A stretch of DNA of 32,338 nt from Xanthobacteraceae bacterium (GCA_019748335.1 JAIEPP010000591.1:1-32338), one strand, 5' to 3'. Positions 8,212 to 19,187 are shown, counted from the first letter of the stretch. Made by a program: numbers and translations. The notes: generated by a model not told the origin, from the sequence alone.

Positions 8212-9276
8212 ATGATGCACCTCAAAACCGTCGCTGTAGCCGCCGCGCTCGGATTGGCCGCGCTGGCCGGCCCGACGCAGGCGCAGGACAAGGGCACCAT
8301 CGGGATCGCGATGCCGACCAAATCGTCTGCGCGCTGGATTGCGGACGGCGACAACATCGTGAGGGTGTTGCAGGCCAAGGGCTACAAGACCGACCTGCAA
8401 TATGCCGACAACGACATTCCGAACCAGCTGGCCCAGATCGAGAACATGATCACCAAGCAGGAAAAGGTGCTGGTCATCGCCGCCATCGACGGCACCACCC
8501 TTTCCAATGCGCTGCAGCGCGCCGCCGACGCCGGCATCAAGGTGATTTCCTACGACCGCCTGATCCGCGGCTCCGCTAACGTCGACTACTACGCCACCTT
8601 CGACAATTTCCAGGTCGGCGTCTTGCAGGCGAACAGCATCGAAAAGGGCCTCGGACTGAAGGAGGGCAAGGGTCCCTTCAACATCGAGCTGTTCGGCGGC
8701 TCGCCCGACGACAACAATGCCTTCTTCTTCTATGACGGCGCGATGTCGGTGCTGAAACCCTATATCGACAGCGGCAAGCTGGTGGTGCAGAGCAAGCAGG
8801 TCGGCATGGACAAGGTTTCGACGCTGCGCTGGGAGGCTTCCGTCGCCCAGGCCCGGATGGAGAACCTGCTCAGTGCGTTCTACACCTCCAAGCATGTCGA
8901 TGCGGTGCTGTCGCCCTATGATGGCCTCAGCATCGGCATCATCGCTGCCCTGAGGGGGGTCGGCTACGGCTCCAAGGAAGCCCCGATGCCGGTGATTTCA
9001 GGCCAGGATGCCGAAGTGCCCTCGGTCAAATCCATCGTCAGCCACGAACAGTATTCGACCATCTTCAAGGACACACGCGACCTTGCCAAGGTTGCCGCTG
9101 AAATGGTTGACGCCGTGCTGTCCGGCGGCAAGCCCGAAGTCAACGACACCAAGACCTATAACAACGGCCTCAAGGTGGTGCCCTCTTATCTCTTGAAGCC
9201 GGTCGCGGTCGATCTGGACAACTGGAAGGCCGCGCTGATCGACACCGGCTATTACAAGGCTGAACAGTTTAGGTAA
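8212..9276 (+). CDS. chvE: Multiple-monosaccharide-binding protein ChvE
   Basis: A 354-residue periplasmic sugar-binding protein with signal peptide (to TQAQ, residue about 24). It closely resembles Agrobacterium ChvE along its whole length: [65 protein letters not shown] and [10 protein letters not shown] are all hallmark stretches. ChvE binds galactose, glucose, arabinose, xylose and related aldoses or sugar acids for uptake by GguAB. In Agrobacterium it also presents sugar to the VirA sensor. A strong AGGAGG sits 7 bases before the ATG at 8212. The gene begins a textbook chvE-gguA-gguB order. Confidence 0.95.
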   Translation: MMHLKTVAVAAALGLAALAGPTQAQDKGTIGIAMPTKSSARWIADGDNIVRVLQAKGYKTDLQYADNDIPNQLAQIENMITKQEKVLVIAAIDGTTLSNALQRAADAGIKVISYDRLIRGSANVDYYATFDNFQVGVLQANSIEKGLGLKEGKGPFNIELFGGSPDDNNAFFFYDGAMSVLKPYIDSGKLVVQSKQVGMDKVSTLRWEASVAQARMENLLSAFYTSKHVDAVLSPYDGLSIGIIAALRGVGYGSKEAPMPVISGQDAEVPSVKSIVSHEQYSTIFKDTRDLAKVAAEMVDAVLSGGKPEVNDTKTYNNGLKVVPSYLLKPVAVDLDNWKAALIDTGYYKAEQFR

Positions 9277-9320
9277 CGCGCGGGGAAGCCGGAATGCGGT
9301 CGGAGTAGAGTGAGCTTACC

Positions 9321-10852
<1,532 letters not shown>

Positions 10853-10856
<4 letters not shown>

Positions 10857-12079
10857 GCCAGGAAGTGGCCAGGAACTCCGGCAACGACGCCAACGGCGCC
10901 GGCTTCTGGAAGAGCAATCTGCGCGAATACGGCCTGCTCGGTTCGTTGCTCTTGATCATGGCGCTGTTCGAATACCTGACCGGCGGCGTGCTGCTAGCGC
11001 CCGTCAACATTACCAACCTGATCCTGCAGAACAGCTACATCGTCATCATGGCGCTCGGCATGCTGCTGATCATCGTCGGCGGCAATATCGACCTCTCCGT
11101 CGGCTCGATCGTGGGCTTCGTCGGCGCCATCGCCGCCACCATGATGGTCGACTACAAGATGCCATGGGTGCCGGTAGTCGGCCTATCGCTGGTGGTCGGC
11201 GGACTGATCGGGGCGGCCCAGGGCTATTTCGTCGCCTACGCCAAGATTCCGTCCTTCATCGTGACGCTCGGCGGCATGCTTATTTTCCGCGGGCTCACCG
11301 GAAACATCCTGCTTGGGCAGTTCGTGGGTCCGTTTCCAAAGGATTTCCAGAGCATCAGCTCCGGTTTCATTCCGGATTTCGTCAGCCCGCCACTGCTGGC
11401 CATCTTCGGCAACGGCATCGGCCCCAACTTCCGGTGGACGTCGATGCTGATCGGCGTCCTTGGCGCCGCCCTTTTGATTTTCACTAGTGCGCGCCGCTGG
11501 CGCCGCGGCAGAGCGCATGCGACCGAGACGGAGCCGTTCGCGCTGTTCGCCGGCAAGAACGCCATTTTCGCCATTCTGATGATCGGGTTCGGCTACCTGC
11601 TGGCGTCCTATCGCGGCCTCCCCAACGTGCTGATCATCATGGGCGCGCTGATCCTGCTCTACATGTTCGTGACCACGCGCATGACCGTCGGCCGCCGGAT
11701 CTACGCGCTCGGCGGCAACCGGATGGCGGCGCAACTCACCGGCGGCACGTCCGAGCGGGTGATCTTCCTGACCTTCGTCAACATGGGGGCGCTGGCCGGC
11801 CTTGCCGGGCTGATCGTCGCCGCGCGCTTGAACTCGGCGACGCCGAGCGCCGGCAACTCGTTCGAACTCGACGTTATCGCGGCCTGCTTCATCGGCGGCG
11901 CATCGGCCTCCGGCGGCGTCGGCAAGGTGATGGGCGTCGTGATCGGCGCCTTCGTCATGGGCGTGATGAACAACGGCATGTCGATCCTCGGCATCGGGAT
12001 CTACTGGCAATACGTCGTCAAGGGACTGGTGCTGCTGGCGGCTGTTTATGTCGACGGCTATCAGAAGAACAAGACATAG
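10853..12079 (+). CDS. gguB: Sugar ABC transporter permease GguB
   Basis: A 408-residue inner-membrane permease of the RbsC/XylH family with about ten hydrophobic segments. The conserved [10 protein letters not shown] is near residue 80, and the cytoplasmic coupling region [15 protein letters not shown] is in the second half. A polar loop in the middle ([19 protein letters not shown]) is typical of the GguB/XylH type, which is longer than RbsC. The ATG at 10853 overlaps the gguA stop. An open extension back to 10580 lies inside gguA and is not used. Confidence 0.94.
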
Positions 12080-12131
12080 CGCGCCGCATCGCCTCGCCTG
12101 CGGTACGATCGGTTTCCGCCATGCGAAATTT

Positions 12132-12163
12132 TTGGACACGCGACGTCACTTGCGTCTAGACGC
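12132..12163 (+). promoter_or_regulatory. Candidate promoter with palindromic operator for the second ABC operon
   Basis: TTGGAC at 12132-12137 and TCTAGA at 12155-12160 are separated by exactly 17 bases. A perfect 12-base palindrome, GCGTCTAGACGC (12152-12163), covers the -10 position and could be a repressor site. It lies in the 189-base gap between gguB and the permease at 12269, the only sizeable gap before the second ABC operon. Confidence 0.35.
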
Positions 12164-12268
12164 CGCGCGCGCGCCGGGTTGTATCTCGCGGGCAACAACG
12201 TAGCGGCTTGCATTGCTCCCGAAAGCGCGCGAACATCGCCGGCAAAAGAACAAGCAAGAGAATCCGGG

Positions 12269-13240
12269 ATGGGAATCAAAAACCTCGGCCAGCAGGGAAT
12301 CGTATTCGCGGTTTTTACTGCGCTGTTTCCGATCTTCGCGATTGCCCTGCCCGGATTTCTGACCACGGCGAACATGCTGACGCTGCTGCAGAACGTGGCG
12401 GTGCTCGGGATCCTCGGCCTTGCCATGGCGATCGTCGTGATCGGTCGCGGCATCGATATTTCGCTGATCGCGGCACTGGCGGTTCCACCCGGGCTGGTGC
12501 TGCAGATGGTGCAGGACGGCCATTCACTCTCGATTTCGCTCGCCGCCGCCTTCGCGCTGAGCATCGCGTTCGGCCTCGTCAATGGCTGGCTGATCGCCTA
12601 CGCCGAAGTGCCATCGCTGTTCACGACGCTGGCGTCCGGCTTGTTTCTCGCCGGCCTCGGCCAGGCCGCCTTGTTCAAGCTCGACGTCGTGCAATGGAGC
12701 CCCGGGCTCGACGGCTTCGAAAAACTCGGACAGGGCAACCTCCTGGGCATCCCGATGCCGGTGGTGATGTTCGCGCTGGCCTGCATCGCGGTCGCCTTCC
12801 TGCTGCGGCAGACCCGGCTTGGCGCCTACATCTACGCGATCGGCGACAATCCGAACGGCGCCCGCGTCACCGGCATCCCGACCCGTCCCATCATCGTGCT
12901 GCAATATGTGATGGCCGCATTGATCGGCTGCGCCGCCGGCCTGATCATGGCGTCGTCGGTCAACAGCATGCCGACACGTATCTTCAACTCGACATTGATC
13001 TACGACGTCATCCTGGTGGTGGTGCTCGGCGGCATCGGCCTGTCCGGGGGCCGTGGCGGCGTCGTCAATGTCATCATCGGAACGCTGCTGATCGGCACCA
13101 TGCTGAACGGCATGACGATCATGGACGTCTCTTATTCCGGCCAGAACCTCGTCAAGGGCGTGGTGCTGCTGATCGCCGTCATTACCGACTCGTTTCTCAA
13201 CCCACGCAACGAAGAAACGGCGCAACAAGGCGACATCTGA
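12269..13240 (+). CDS. CUT2-type ABC transporter permease (first of two)
   Basis: A 323-residue inner-membrane protein with about nine or ten hydrophobic segments, RbsC family. The usual GGIDLSVGS box is altered to GRGIDISLIAA, which marks it as a diverged permease. The coupling region YAIGDNPNGARVTGIPTRP and GGIGLSGGRGGVVNVIIGTLLIG are conserved. The ATG at 12269 is chosen because the hydrophobic sequence begins soon after; its ribosome site (AAGAGA) is weak. It is the first gene of an operon with binding protein, fused permease, propeller protein and ATPase, and probably forms a heterodimer with the fused permease at 14399-16513. Confidence 0.9.
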   Translation: MGIKNLGQQGIVFAVFTALFPIFAIALPGFLTTANMLTLLQNVAVLGILGLAMAIVVIGRGIDISLIAALAVPPGLVLQMVQDGHSLSISLAAAFALSIAFGLVNGWLIAYAEVPSLFTTLASGLFLAGLGQAALFKLDVVQWSPGLDGFEKLGQGNLLGIPMPVVMFALACIAVAFLLRQTRLGAYIYAIGDNPNGARVTGIPTRPIIVLQYVMAALIGCAAGLIMASSVNSMPTRIFNSTLIYDVILVVVLGGIGLSGGRGGVVNVIIGTLLIGTMLNGMTIMDVSYSGQNLVKGVVLLIAVITDSFLNPRNEETAQQGDI

Positions 13241-13283
13241 TCGCCGTAGCCAACGCAAAGCAAACCAGAACCGGGAGGATCAC

Positions 13284-14303
13284 ATGACGATTTACGGACG
13301 CACTTTCACAACAACGGCCTTCGGCATCGGCCTGATGATCGCGGCCTGCGCCCCGGCCCTGGCGCAAAAAGGCCTCGACGAACCGTTCCAGGCCGCGTTC
13401 AAGGAAGCGCTGGCCGGCAAGACCGTCGCCTATATCCCCGTCGCGATGAATTTCGATCTCACCGAGGGCTGGTTCGCCGGCGTCAAGAAGGAGCTCGAGC
13501 CCTACGGCATGAAGGTGGTGGTGCGCGATCCGAACTGGAGCACCAATGCCGGCGCGCAGGCGCTGACGACGCTGATCTCGGAAAAGCCCGCCGCGATCAT
13601 CGTGCACAATCCGGATGTGCAGACCTACGCCAAGCTGATGCAGCGCGCCGAGAACGAGGGTATCTACATCATCCAGGTCAACATGGGCTCGGTCTATCGC
13701 AGCTCGGCCTTCGTCGGCGCCAACTGGATCGAAATCGGCGAACGCGACACTGAGGCCGTGGTCAAGGCCTGCGCAGGCAAGTCGAACAAGATCGCGATCG
13801 TGCAAGGCGCGCTGTCGGCCGCCGCAAGTGCCTACACGCTCAAGGGCGTCGAGAACGTGCTGGCCAAGCATCCCGAGGTCAAGGTGGTGTCGAGCCAGGC
13901 TGCCGACTGGGATGCTGCCAAGGCCAAGGCGATCACACAGACCGTGCTGAAGCAGAATCCCGACCTGTGCGGCATCGTCGGCTTCTGGGACGGCATGGAC
14001 ATCGGCACCGCCGCGGCGGTGAAGGAAGCCGGCCTCACCGGCAAGGTGTTCGTCGCCACCTCCGGCGGCGGCGAACGCCGCGGCGCCTGCGAACTGGTCA
14101 AGTCGGGCGCGTTCGACCTCGTCCTCAGCTACGACGTGCCGACCCAGGCCGAGCAGATGGCCGGGATGATCAAGTGGCTGGTGTCGTCGGGCGTCAAGCC
14201 GGGCTCGGTGAAGGGATCGATGTACACGACCCTGATTCCTGTCACCAAGGAGAATGCCGGAAGCGAAACCGCCTGCTGGAATCTCAGCGACCTCAAGAAG
14301 TAG
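13284..14303 (+). CDS. Ribose-type periplasmic substrate-binding protein
   Basis: A 339-residue Peripla_BP_4-family binding protein with signal peptide ending near PALAQ (residue 27). It has the standard two-lobe pattern: KTVAYIPVAMNFDLTEGWFAGVKKEL, EKPAAIIVHNPDVQTYAKLM, AIVQGA, and DLCGIVGFWDGMDIGTAAAV. GGAGG precedes the ATG at 13284. It should deliver the operon's substrate to the permease pair. It is distant from ChvE, so the ligand probably differs. Cysteines near residues 164, 231, 272 and 332 might form disulfides. Confidence 0.9.
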   Translation: MTIYGRTFTTTAFGIGLMIAACAPALAQKGLDEPFQAAFKEALAGKTVAYIPVAMNFDLTEGWFAGVKKELEPYGMKVVVRDPNWSTNAGAQALTTLISEKPAAIIVHNPDVQTYAKLMQRAENEGIYIIQVNMGSVYRSSAFVGANWIEIGERDTEAVVKACAGKSNKIAIVQGALSAAASAYTLKGVENVLAKHPEVKVVSSQAADWDAAKAKAITQTVLKQNPDLCGIVGFWDGMDIGTAAAVKEAGLTGKVFVATSGGGERRGACELVKSGAFDLVLSYDVPTQAEQMAGMIKWLVSSGVKPGSVKGSMYTTLIPVTKENAGSETACWNLSDLKK

Positions 14304-14398
14304 CTCCACTCGAAACCACCGGAGAAGCGGCGTGCGCTGGCATGGCCGTTTCTCCGGACCGGCGCCTCGTCTCCTCCCCCTCTCTCCCGGTCCCGCCA

Positions 14399-16513
14399 AT
14401 GCAAGACGCCCTGCTTCGCTTACGCTACCGCTATTGGCCGGATCATCTGCTCGGCGAGATTCTCTCCAAGCGCTGGACCGAGACCGCGATCCCGGTGATC
14501 GTGCTCGCGATCATCACGGTCCTGCTCAGCCGCGCGATCCCGGGCTTTCTGTCGGTCGGCGGTCTCGCCGATACCGGACGGCAGGCCGGCGAAATCGGCT
14601 TTGTCGTGCTCGGCATTGCGCTGGTCGTGATCGTCGGCGGCATCGACCTTTCCGTCGGTTCGATGTTCGCGCTGTGCGATTTCTGCGCGCTGTTCTGCCT
14701 CAACGTGCTGGACTGGCCGGTACCGTCGGTCATCGCAGCAACGCTGCTCTGTGGGGCGGCGCTCGGCGCCGTCAACGGCCTCCTGATCGGTTACCTGCGG
14801 CTGCGCGCCTTCATCACCACGCTGATCACGCTGATCATCTATCGCTCCGCCTACGATCTCTTGCTGTTCGACTATTCCAACAAGATCGCGGCGGCTTTCC
14901 CTGACATTCCCTCCTGGAACTTCGTCGGCGGCGGCGGCGTCCTCGGCGTACCGAGCGTGGTGCTGGTCTATCTGGTCGTCGCCGTCTTCGGCCATGTGTT
15001 CCTGACCCGGCTGCGGCCGGGCTGGCACATCACCGCGATCGGCGGTTCGCGCCGCTCGGCGTATAATTCCGGCATTCCTGTGCGGCGGACGATCGCGCTG
15101 TGCTATGTCGCCAGCGGCGTCATGACCTCGATCGGTGCCTTGTTCTTTGCAGCGAGGCTCGGCACCGTCGGCGGCGATGTCGGCGTCGGCCTCGAGGTCA
15201 CCGTGCTGACGGCGACCGTGCTCGGCGGCATCAGCCTCGGCGGCGGCAAGGGCTCGGTGACCAAGGCGCTGGTCGGCACGCTGATCGTGCTGTTCCTGAT
15301 CAACGGCATGACCACGCTGTCGGTCTCCGGTGGCGTCAACCGCATGGTGCTGGCCGCGGTGCTGCTGGTCGCCGCCACCATCGACATTCGCTGGCTGAAG
15401 AACCGCACCCGCATCATCAGCAAGGTCTATGTCAGCCCGACCTATCACGCGCTGGCGCCGGCGGCCTCGACCGCGCCCGGCAGCGGCGCGTTTGCCCAGA
15501 ACGACAAGCTGCGCGACGTCTCGCTGATCGGCCTCGGCCGCATCGAGGCGCCGGAAGACGTCATCCTCGACCGCCACGACAATCTCTATGCCGGCTCGCG
15601 CCACGGCGACATCATGCGGTTCACGGCGCCGGACTACGCGGAGATGGAAGTCTACGCCCATATCGGCGGCCAGCCGCTCGGCATGGCGTTCGACCGCAAC
15701 GACAATCTCTATGTCTGCATAGGCGGCATGGGCCTCTATCGGATCACGCCGGAGCGCAAGGTCGAGAAGGTCACCGACGAAACCAACCGCAGCCTTTATT
15801 CCGTCAACGACGACAGCCGGTTGCGGCTCGCCGACGATCTCGACATCGCCGACGACGGCCGCATCTTCTTCTCGGAAGCCACCGTCCGCTACGAAATGCA
15901 CGAATGGCCGGTCGACGGGTTGGAAGCGCGCGGCAACGGCCGCATCATCTGCTACGATCCGAATACCAACACCACGCGCACCGTGTTGCGCGGGTTGAAA
16001 TTCCCCAACGGCATCTGCATCGCCAGCGACGGCCAATCGATCCTGTTCGCGGAAACCTTCGGCTGCTGCATCCGCCGCTACTGGTTCGACGGCCCCAAGG
16101 CCGGAACCGACGAGATGGTGATCGACAACCTGCCGGGCTACCCTGACAACATCAACCTCGCCTCCGACGGCAATTACTGGCTCGCGATGGTCGGCATGCG
16201 TAGTCCGGCACTCGATCTCGCCTGGAAGATGCCGGGCTTCCGCAAGCGGATGGGCAAGCGCGTCCCGATCGACGAATGGCTGTTTCCGAACATCAACACC
16301 GGCTGTGTCATCAAGTTCAACGAGCGCGGCGAGGTGCTGGAATCGTTCTGGGACCTGCGCGGCGAGAACCACCCGATGATCACCTCGATGCGCGAGCACC
16401 GCGGCTATCTCTATCTCGGCGGCATCATGAACAACCGGATCGGCAAGTACAAACTCAGCAATGCCGATCCGGACTTCGTCCAGTACGACCGGCGCTGGGG
16501 AAAGAGCCAATGA
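14399..16513 (+). CDS. Permease fused to strictosidine synthase/SMP-30-like beta-propeller
   Basis: A 704-residue fusion. Residues 1 to about 340 are a complete CUT2 permease: IVGGIDLSVGS at 78-88, coupling region ITAIGGSRRSAYNSGI, and TVLGGISLGGGKGS with a last hydrophobic segment to about 331. After a 40-residue linker (Ala/Pro/Ser rich) comes a beta-propeller to the C-terminus. Its motifs match the strictosidine-synthase-like/APMAP and SMP-30 lactonase group: APEDV (Glu385), GGQPLGMAFD, LADDLDI (477-483), FPNG (Asn537), AETFGCCIRRYWFDGPKAGT and NLPGYPDNI (Asp583, Asn584). RbsC-type permeases end in the cytoplasm, so the propeller probably faces inward beneath the channel. The frame is open without interruption, so this is not a misread boundary. 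An in-frame ATG at 14342 is an alternative start; neither has a strong ribosome site. Confidence 0.9.
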   Translation: MQDALLRLRYRYWPDHLLGEILSKRWTETAIPVIVLAIITVLLSRAIPGFLSVGGLADTGRQAGEIGFVVLGIALVVIVGGIDLSVGSMFALCDFCALFCLNVLDWPVPSVIAATLLCGAALGAVNGLLIGYLRLRAFITTLITLIIYRSAYDLLLFDYSNKIAAAFPDIPSWNFVGGGGVLGVPSVVLVYLVVAVFGHVFLTRLRPGWHITAIGGSRRSAYNSGIPVRRTIALCYVASGVMTSIGALFFAARLGTVGGDVGVGLEVTVLTATVLGGISLGGGKGSVTKALVGTLIVLFLINGMTTLSVSGGVNRMVLAAVLLVAATIDIRWLKNRTRIISKVYVSPTYHALAPAASTAPGSGAFAQNDKLRDVSLIGLGRIEAPEDVILDRHDNLYAGSRHGDIMRFTAPDYAEMEVYAHIGGQPLGMAFDRNDNLYVCIGGMGLYRITPERKVEKVTDETNRSLYSVNDDSRLRLADDLDIADDGRIFFSEATVRYEMHEWPVDGLEARGNGRIICYDPNTNTTRTVLRGLKFPNGICIASDGQSILFAETFGCCIRRYWFDGPKAGTDEMVIDNLPGYPDNINLASDGNYWLAMVGMRSPALDLAWKMPGFRKRMGKRVPIDEWLFPNINTGCVIKFNERGEVLESFWDLRGENHPMITSMREHRGYLYLGGIMNNRIGKYKLSNADPDFVQYDRRWGKSQ

Positions 16514-17607
16514 TCGCGGCCTTGCGGGATTTTACCGACCGCCTGCTCGGGCGCGGCGATGCCACGATCACGGTGCCGTCGTTCGACGGCGCGCTGAAGC
16601 CGAACCAGATTCTGGAGAAGGCCGAGACGCTGGCGCAGCTCGAGGCGCCGGAAGATCTCGCGACCGACGGCAAGGCGCTCTACATCGCCGACGGCGCCGT
16701 CATCCGCTGCCTCAACGGCGCTGATGCCAGCGAGCTGCGGCGCTTCGATCGCAACATTACGGCGCTGTGCTGCCTGCCCGATGGCGGCATAGCGGTGGCG
16801 CTCGACGGGCGCGAGGTACAGGTGTTCGCGACGCTGTCCGCCGCGACTCCTAACGCGATCTTTACCGCCCCTTCGATGACCGCGATCAATGCGCTGTCGC
16901 CGGGGCGCAAGGGAACACTGCTCGCGACCAACGGTTCGAACGCCCGCCCTTGCGGGCAATGGGCGCATGATCTGATGGAGCGCGGCCGCACCGGACAGGT
17001 GCTGGTGCTGGATCCCGCCGGCAAAAACGTCCGCGCCATTGCTTCAAAGGCGCAATACGCGTTCGGGGCCTGTGCCGCCGGCGACAACATTTTCTTCAGC
17101 GAGAGTTGGCGGCACCGCGTCGTGGCCATCGCACCCGACGGCAGCCAGCGCGCCGTGCTCGACAACCTGCCGGTCTATCCGTCGCGACTGACGCCTGCCG
17201 CCTCCAGCGGATTCTGGCTCACCGCGTTCACAGCGCGCACGCAACTGGTCGAATTCGTGTTGCGCGAAAACGCCTATCGCCGCCGCATGATGGCGGAAAT
17301 CGATCCGCAATACTGGATCGCGCCGAAACTGAAATCCGGCCAGTCGTTTCTCGAACCGATGCAGGGTGCCCACCTCAAGACCATGGGCGTGGTCAAACCG
17401 TGGGCGCCGCCACGCTCCTACGGCCTTATCATCCGGCTCAACGCCGACGGCATCCCGCTTTATGCGCTGCACAGCCGCGTTGACGGCGTCAACCACGGCA
17501 TCGTCGCAGCGATCGAAATGGGTGGCGCGCTTTATGCGATCGCCAAAGGACCCGGCCGACTGCTGCGGATACCGCTGGCGATGGTCGAACAGGAATTGCG
17601 GTCATGA
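16510..17607 (+). CDS. Diverged strictosidine synthase/SMP-30-like beta-propeller protein
   Basis: A 365-residue protein with no signal peptide, so likely cytoplasmic. It aligns by eye with the propeller part of the preceding fusion: APED (Glu48), a YDP/LDP strand (VLVLDPAGKNV), SESWRHRVVAIAPDG, LDNLPVYP and the following FWLTAF, then an RRRMMAEIDPQYWI helix equivalent to RKRMGKRVPIDEWL. Two active-site motifs are changed: FPNG becomes FGAC (185-188) and YPDN becomes YPSR (223-226). It may be a non-catalytic or altered-specificity subunit. It overlaps the fusion gene by ATGA and the ATPase gene by ATGA. Confidence 0.82.
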   Translation: MIAALRDFTDRLLGRGDATITVPSFDGALKPNQILEKAETLAQLEAPEDLATDGKALYIADGAVIRCLNGADASELRRFDRNITALCCLPDGGIAVALDGREVQVFATLSAATPNAIFTAPSMTAINALSPGRKGTLLATNGSNARPCGQWAHDLMERGRTGQVLVLDPAGKNVRAIASKAQYAFGACAAGDNIFFSESWRHRVVAIAPDGSQRAVLDNLPVYPSRLTPAASSGFWLTAFTARTQLVEFVLRENAYRRRMMAEIDPQYWIAPKLKSGQSFLEPMQGAHLKTMGVVKPWAPPRSYGLIIRLNADGIPLYALHSRVDGVNHGIVAAIEMGGALYAIAKGPGRLLRIPLAMVEQELRS

Positions 17608-19100
17608 GCGAGATCATCCTCAGCCTCAACAAGGCAACCAAGCTCTATGCCGGCGTGCCCGCGATCGACGGCGTCGATTTCGAACTTCGGCGCGGCGAGA
17701 TCCATGCCCTGGTCGGCGAAAACGGCGCCGGCAAGTCGACGCTGACCAAGGTGATGGCGGGCGTCGTCACGCTCACGTCGGGAACGATGCAGGTCAACGG
17801 CGCCGACGTGATGCCGAAGACGCCGCTGGAAGCGCGCCATCTCGGCATCGCCATGGTGTTTCAGGAAAACAGCCTGGTGCCGACCATGACGGTGGCACAA
17901 AACCTGTTTCTCGGGCAGGAGCGCTTCTACAACCGGCTGCGCGGCATTTACATCTCAGCCCAGCAATTCCTGCAATCGTTGAATTTCGACGTCACCCCGA
18001 CCGCCACCGTCGGCCTGCTCGGCGCCGCCAAGAAGCAGATGGTCGAGATCGCCCGCGCCGTGCTGCACGACGCCAAGGTGATCATCTTCGACGAGCCGAC
18101 CGCGACACTGACGCCGGAAGAGAAGAAATATTTCTTCGACCTGGTGCGCGACTTGAAGCGCCGCGGCGTCTCGATCGTGTTCATCTCGCACGCACTCGAG
18201 GAAGCGTTGATCCTCGCCGACCGCATCACGATCCTGCGCGACGGCAAGCATGTGGTGACCGATGAGGCCGCGAAGTTCGACCGCGCCCGCATCGTGCAGG
18301 CGATGGTCGGGCGTGACCTCTCCAACACGCTGTATGGCGCGCGCAAGACCACGATGCGCACCGCGGGCGCGCGGGTGCTGACGGTGCAGAACCTGAAGAT
18401 GGCGCCGATGGTGAAGAACAATTCGCTGTCGGTATTCGCCGGACAGATCACCGGCGTGTTCGGGCTGGTCGGCGCCGGCCGCACCGAGACCTTCAAGGTC
18501 GTCGCCGGCGTGCTGAAACGGGATTTCTTCCACGGCGGCGAGGTACTCCTGCACGGCAAGCCGGTGCGCTACCGCGTGCCGGCGCCGGCGGTGCGGGCCG
18601 GCATCGCCTACGTGACGGAAGATCGCAAGGTCGAGGGCTTCTTCGAGACCATGTCGGTCGCCCGCAACATCTATCTCGGCCTGCTGGCAAAGCTTCCCGG
18701 CGGGCGGTTCTTCCTGTCGCGGCGCGAGGCCGACAATGTCGGCAGCAAATGGGTCGAGCGGCTCAAGGTCCGCACCACAGGCAACAGCATGAAGGTCGTC
18801 GAACTGTCGGGTGGTAACCAGCAGAAGGTCGTAATCGCGAAATCGCTGGTGCAGGAGCCGGACCTGATCATCTTCGACGAACCGACCCGCGGTGTCGACG
18901 TCGGCGCCATCGTCGAAATCCACGAACTGATCCAGCGGCTCGCCGACGAGGGCAAGGCGGTAGTTGTGATTTCGTCCTACCTGCCGGAGATCATGGCGCT
19001 GTCCGACGGCATCCTGGTGTCACGGCAAGGCAAGGTGGTCGAGGAGTTTTCGGCGTTCGAGGCGACCGAAGAGAAGATCATGTACGCGGCGGTGCATTGA
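17604..19100 (+). CDS. CUT2-type sugar ABC transporter double ATPase
   Basis: A 498-residue ATPase with two nucleotide-binding halves. First half: Walker [10 protein letters not shown] at 38-46, signature-like LGAAKKQMVEIARAV, Walker B IIFDEPTATL. Second half: GLVGAGRTE, signature LSGGNQQK, Walker B IIFDEPTRGVD. This is the energy unit for the permeases encoded at 12269 and 14399. It is the last gene of the operon, joined by ATGA overlap to the propeller gene. It is a clear paralogue of GguA but not a recent copy. Confidence 0.94.
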   Translation: MSEIILSLNKATKLYAGVPAIDGVDFELRRGEIHALVGENGAGKSTLTKVMAGVVTLTSGTMQVNGADVMPKTPLEARHLGIAMVFQENSLVPTMTVAQNLFLGQERFYNRLRGIYISAQQFLQSLNFDVTPTATVGLLGAAKKQMVEIARAVLHDAKVIIFDEPTATLTPEEKKYFFDLVRDLKRRGVSIVFISHALEEALILADRITILRDGKHVVTDEAAKFDRARIVQAMVGRDLSNTLYGARKTTMRTAGARVLTVQNLKMAPMVKNNSLSVFAGQITGVFGLVGAGRTETFKVVAGVLKRDFFHGGEVLLHGKPVRYRVPAPAVRAGIAYVTEDRKVEGFFETMSVARNIYLGLLAKLPGGRFFLSRREADNVGSKWVERLKVRTTGNSMKVVELSGGNQQKVVIAKSLVQEPDLIIFDEPTRGVDVGAIVEIHELIQRLADEGKAVVVISSYLPEIMALSDGILVSRQGKVVEEFSAFEATEEKIMYAAVH

Positions 19101-19187
19101 GCATCGACCGCTCCGAACCAATCGCTGATGCTGTCGCCCGCCAAGTGGTTTCGGCGAGGCATCCTTGCTCGCTTCGTAGGCAAAGGA

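Noticed and set aside
5794..8895. Very long open frame (about 1,030 codons) on the minus strand
   Set aside because: It runs antisense to the exported protein, the flavoprotein and chvE, all with strong family motifs. The composition (Arg/His/Asp/Gly rich) is typical of antisense frames in high-GC genomes.
14736..15512. AFAQ sequence in the fusion linker as a signal peptidase site that would release the propeller
   Set aside because: There is no hydrophobic core directly before GAFAQND; the preceding 25 residues are polar and Pro/Ala rich. Cleavage is not supported, and the fold is more likely cytoplasmic.
14420..16510. About 700-codon minus-strand open frame opposite the permease-propeller fusion
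   Set aside because: Antisense shadow of a gene with clear permease and propeller motifs; no recognisable domain and low-complexity composition.
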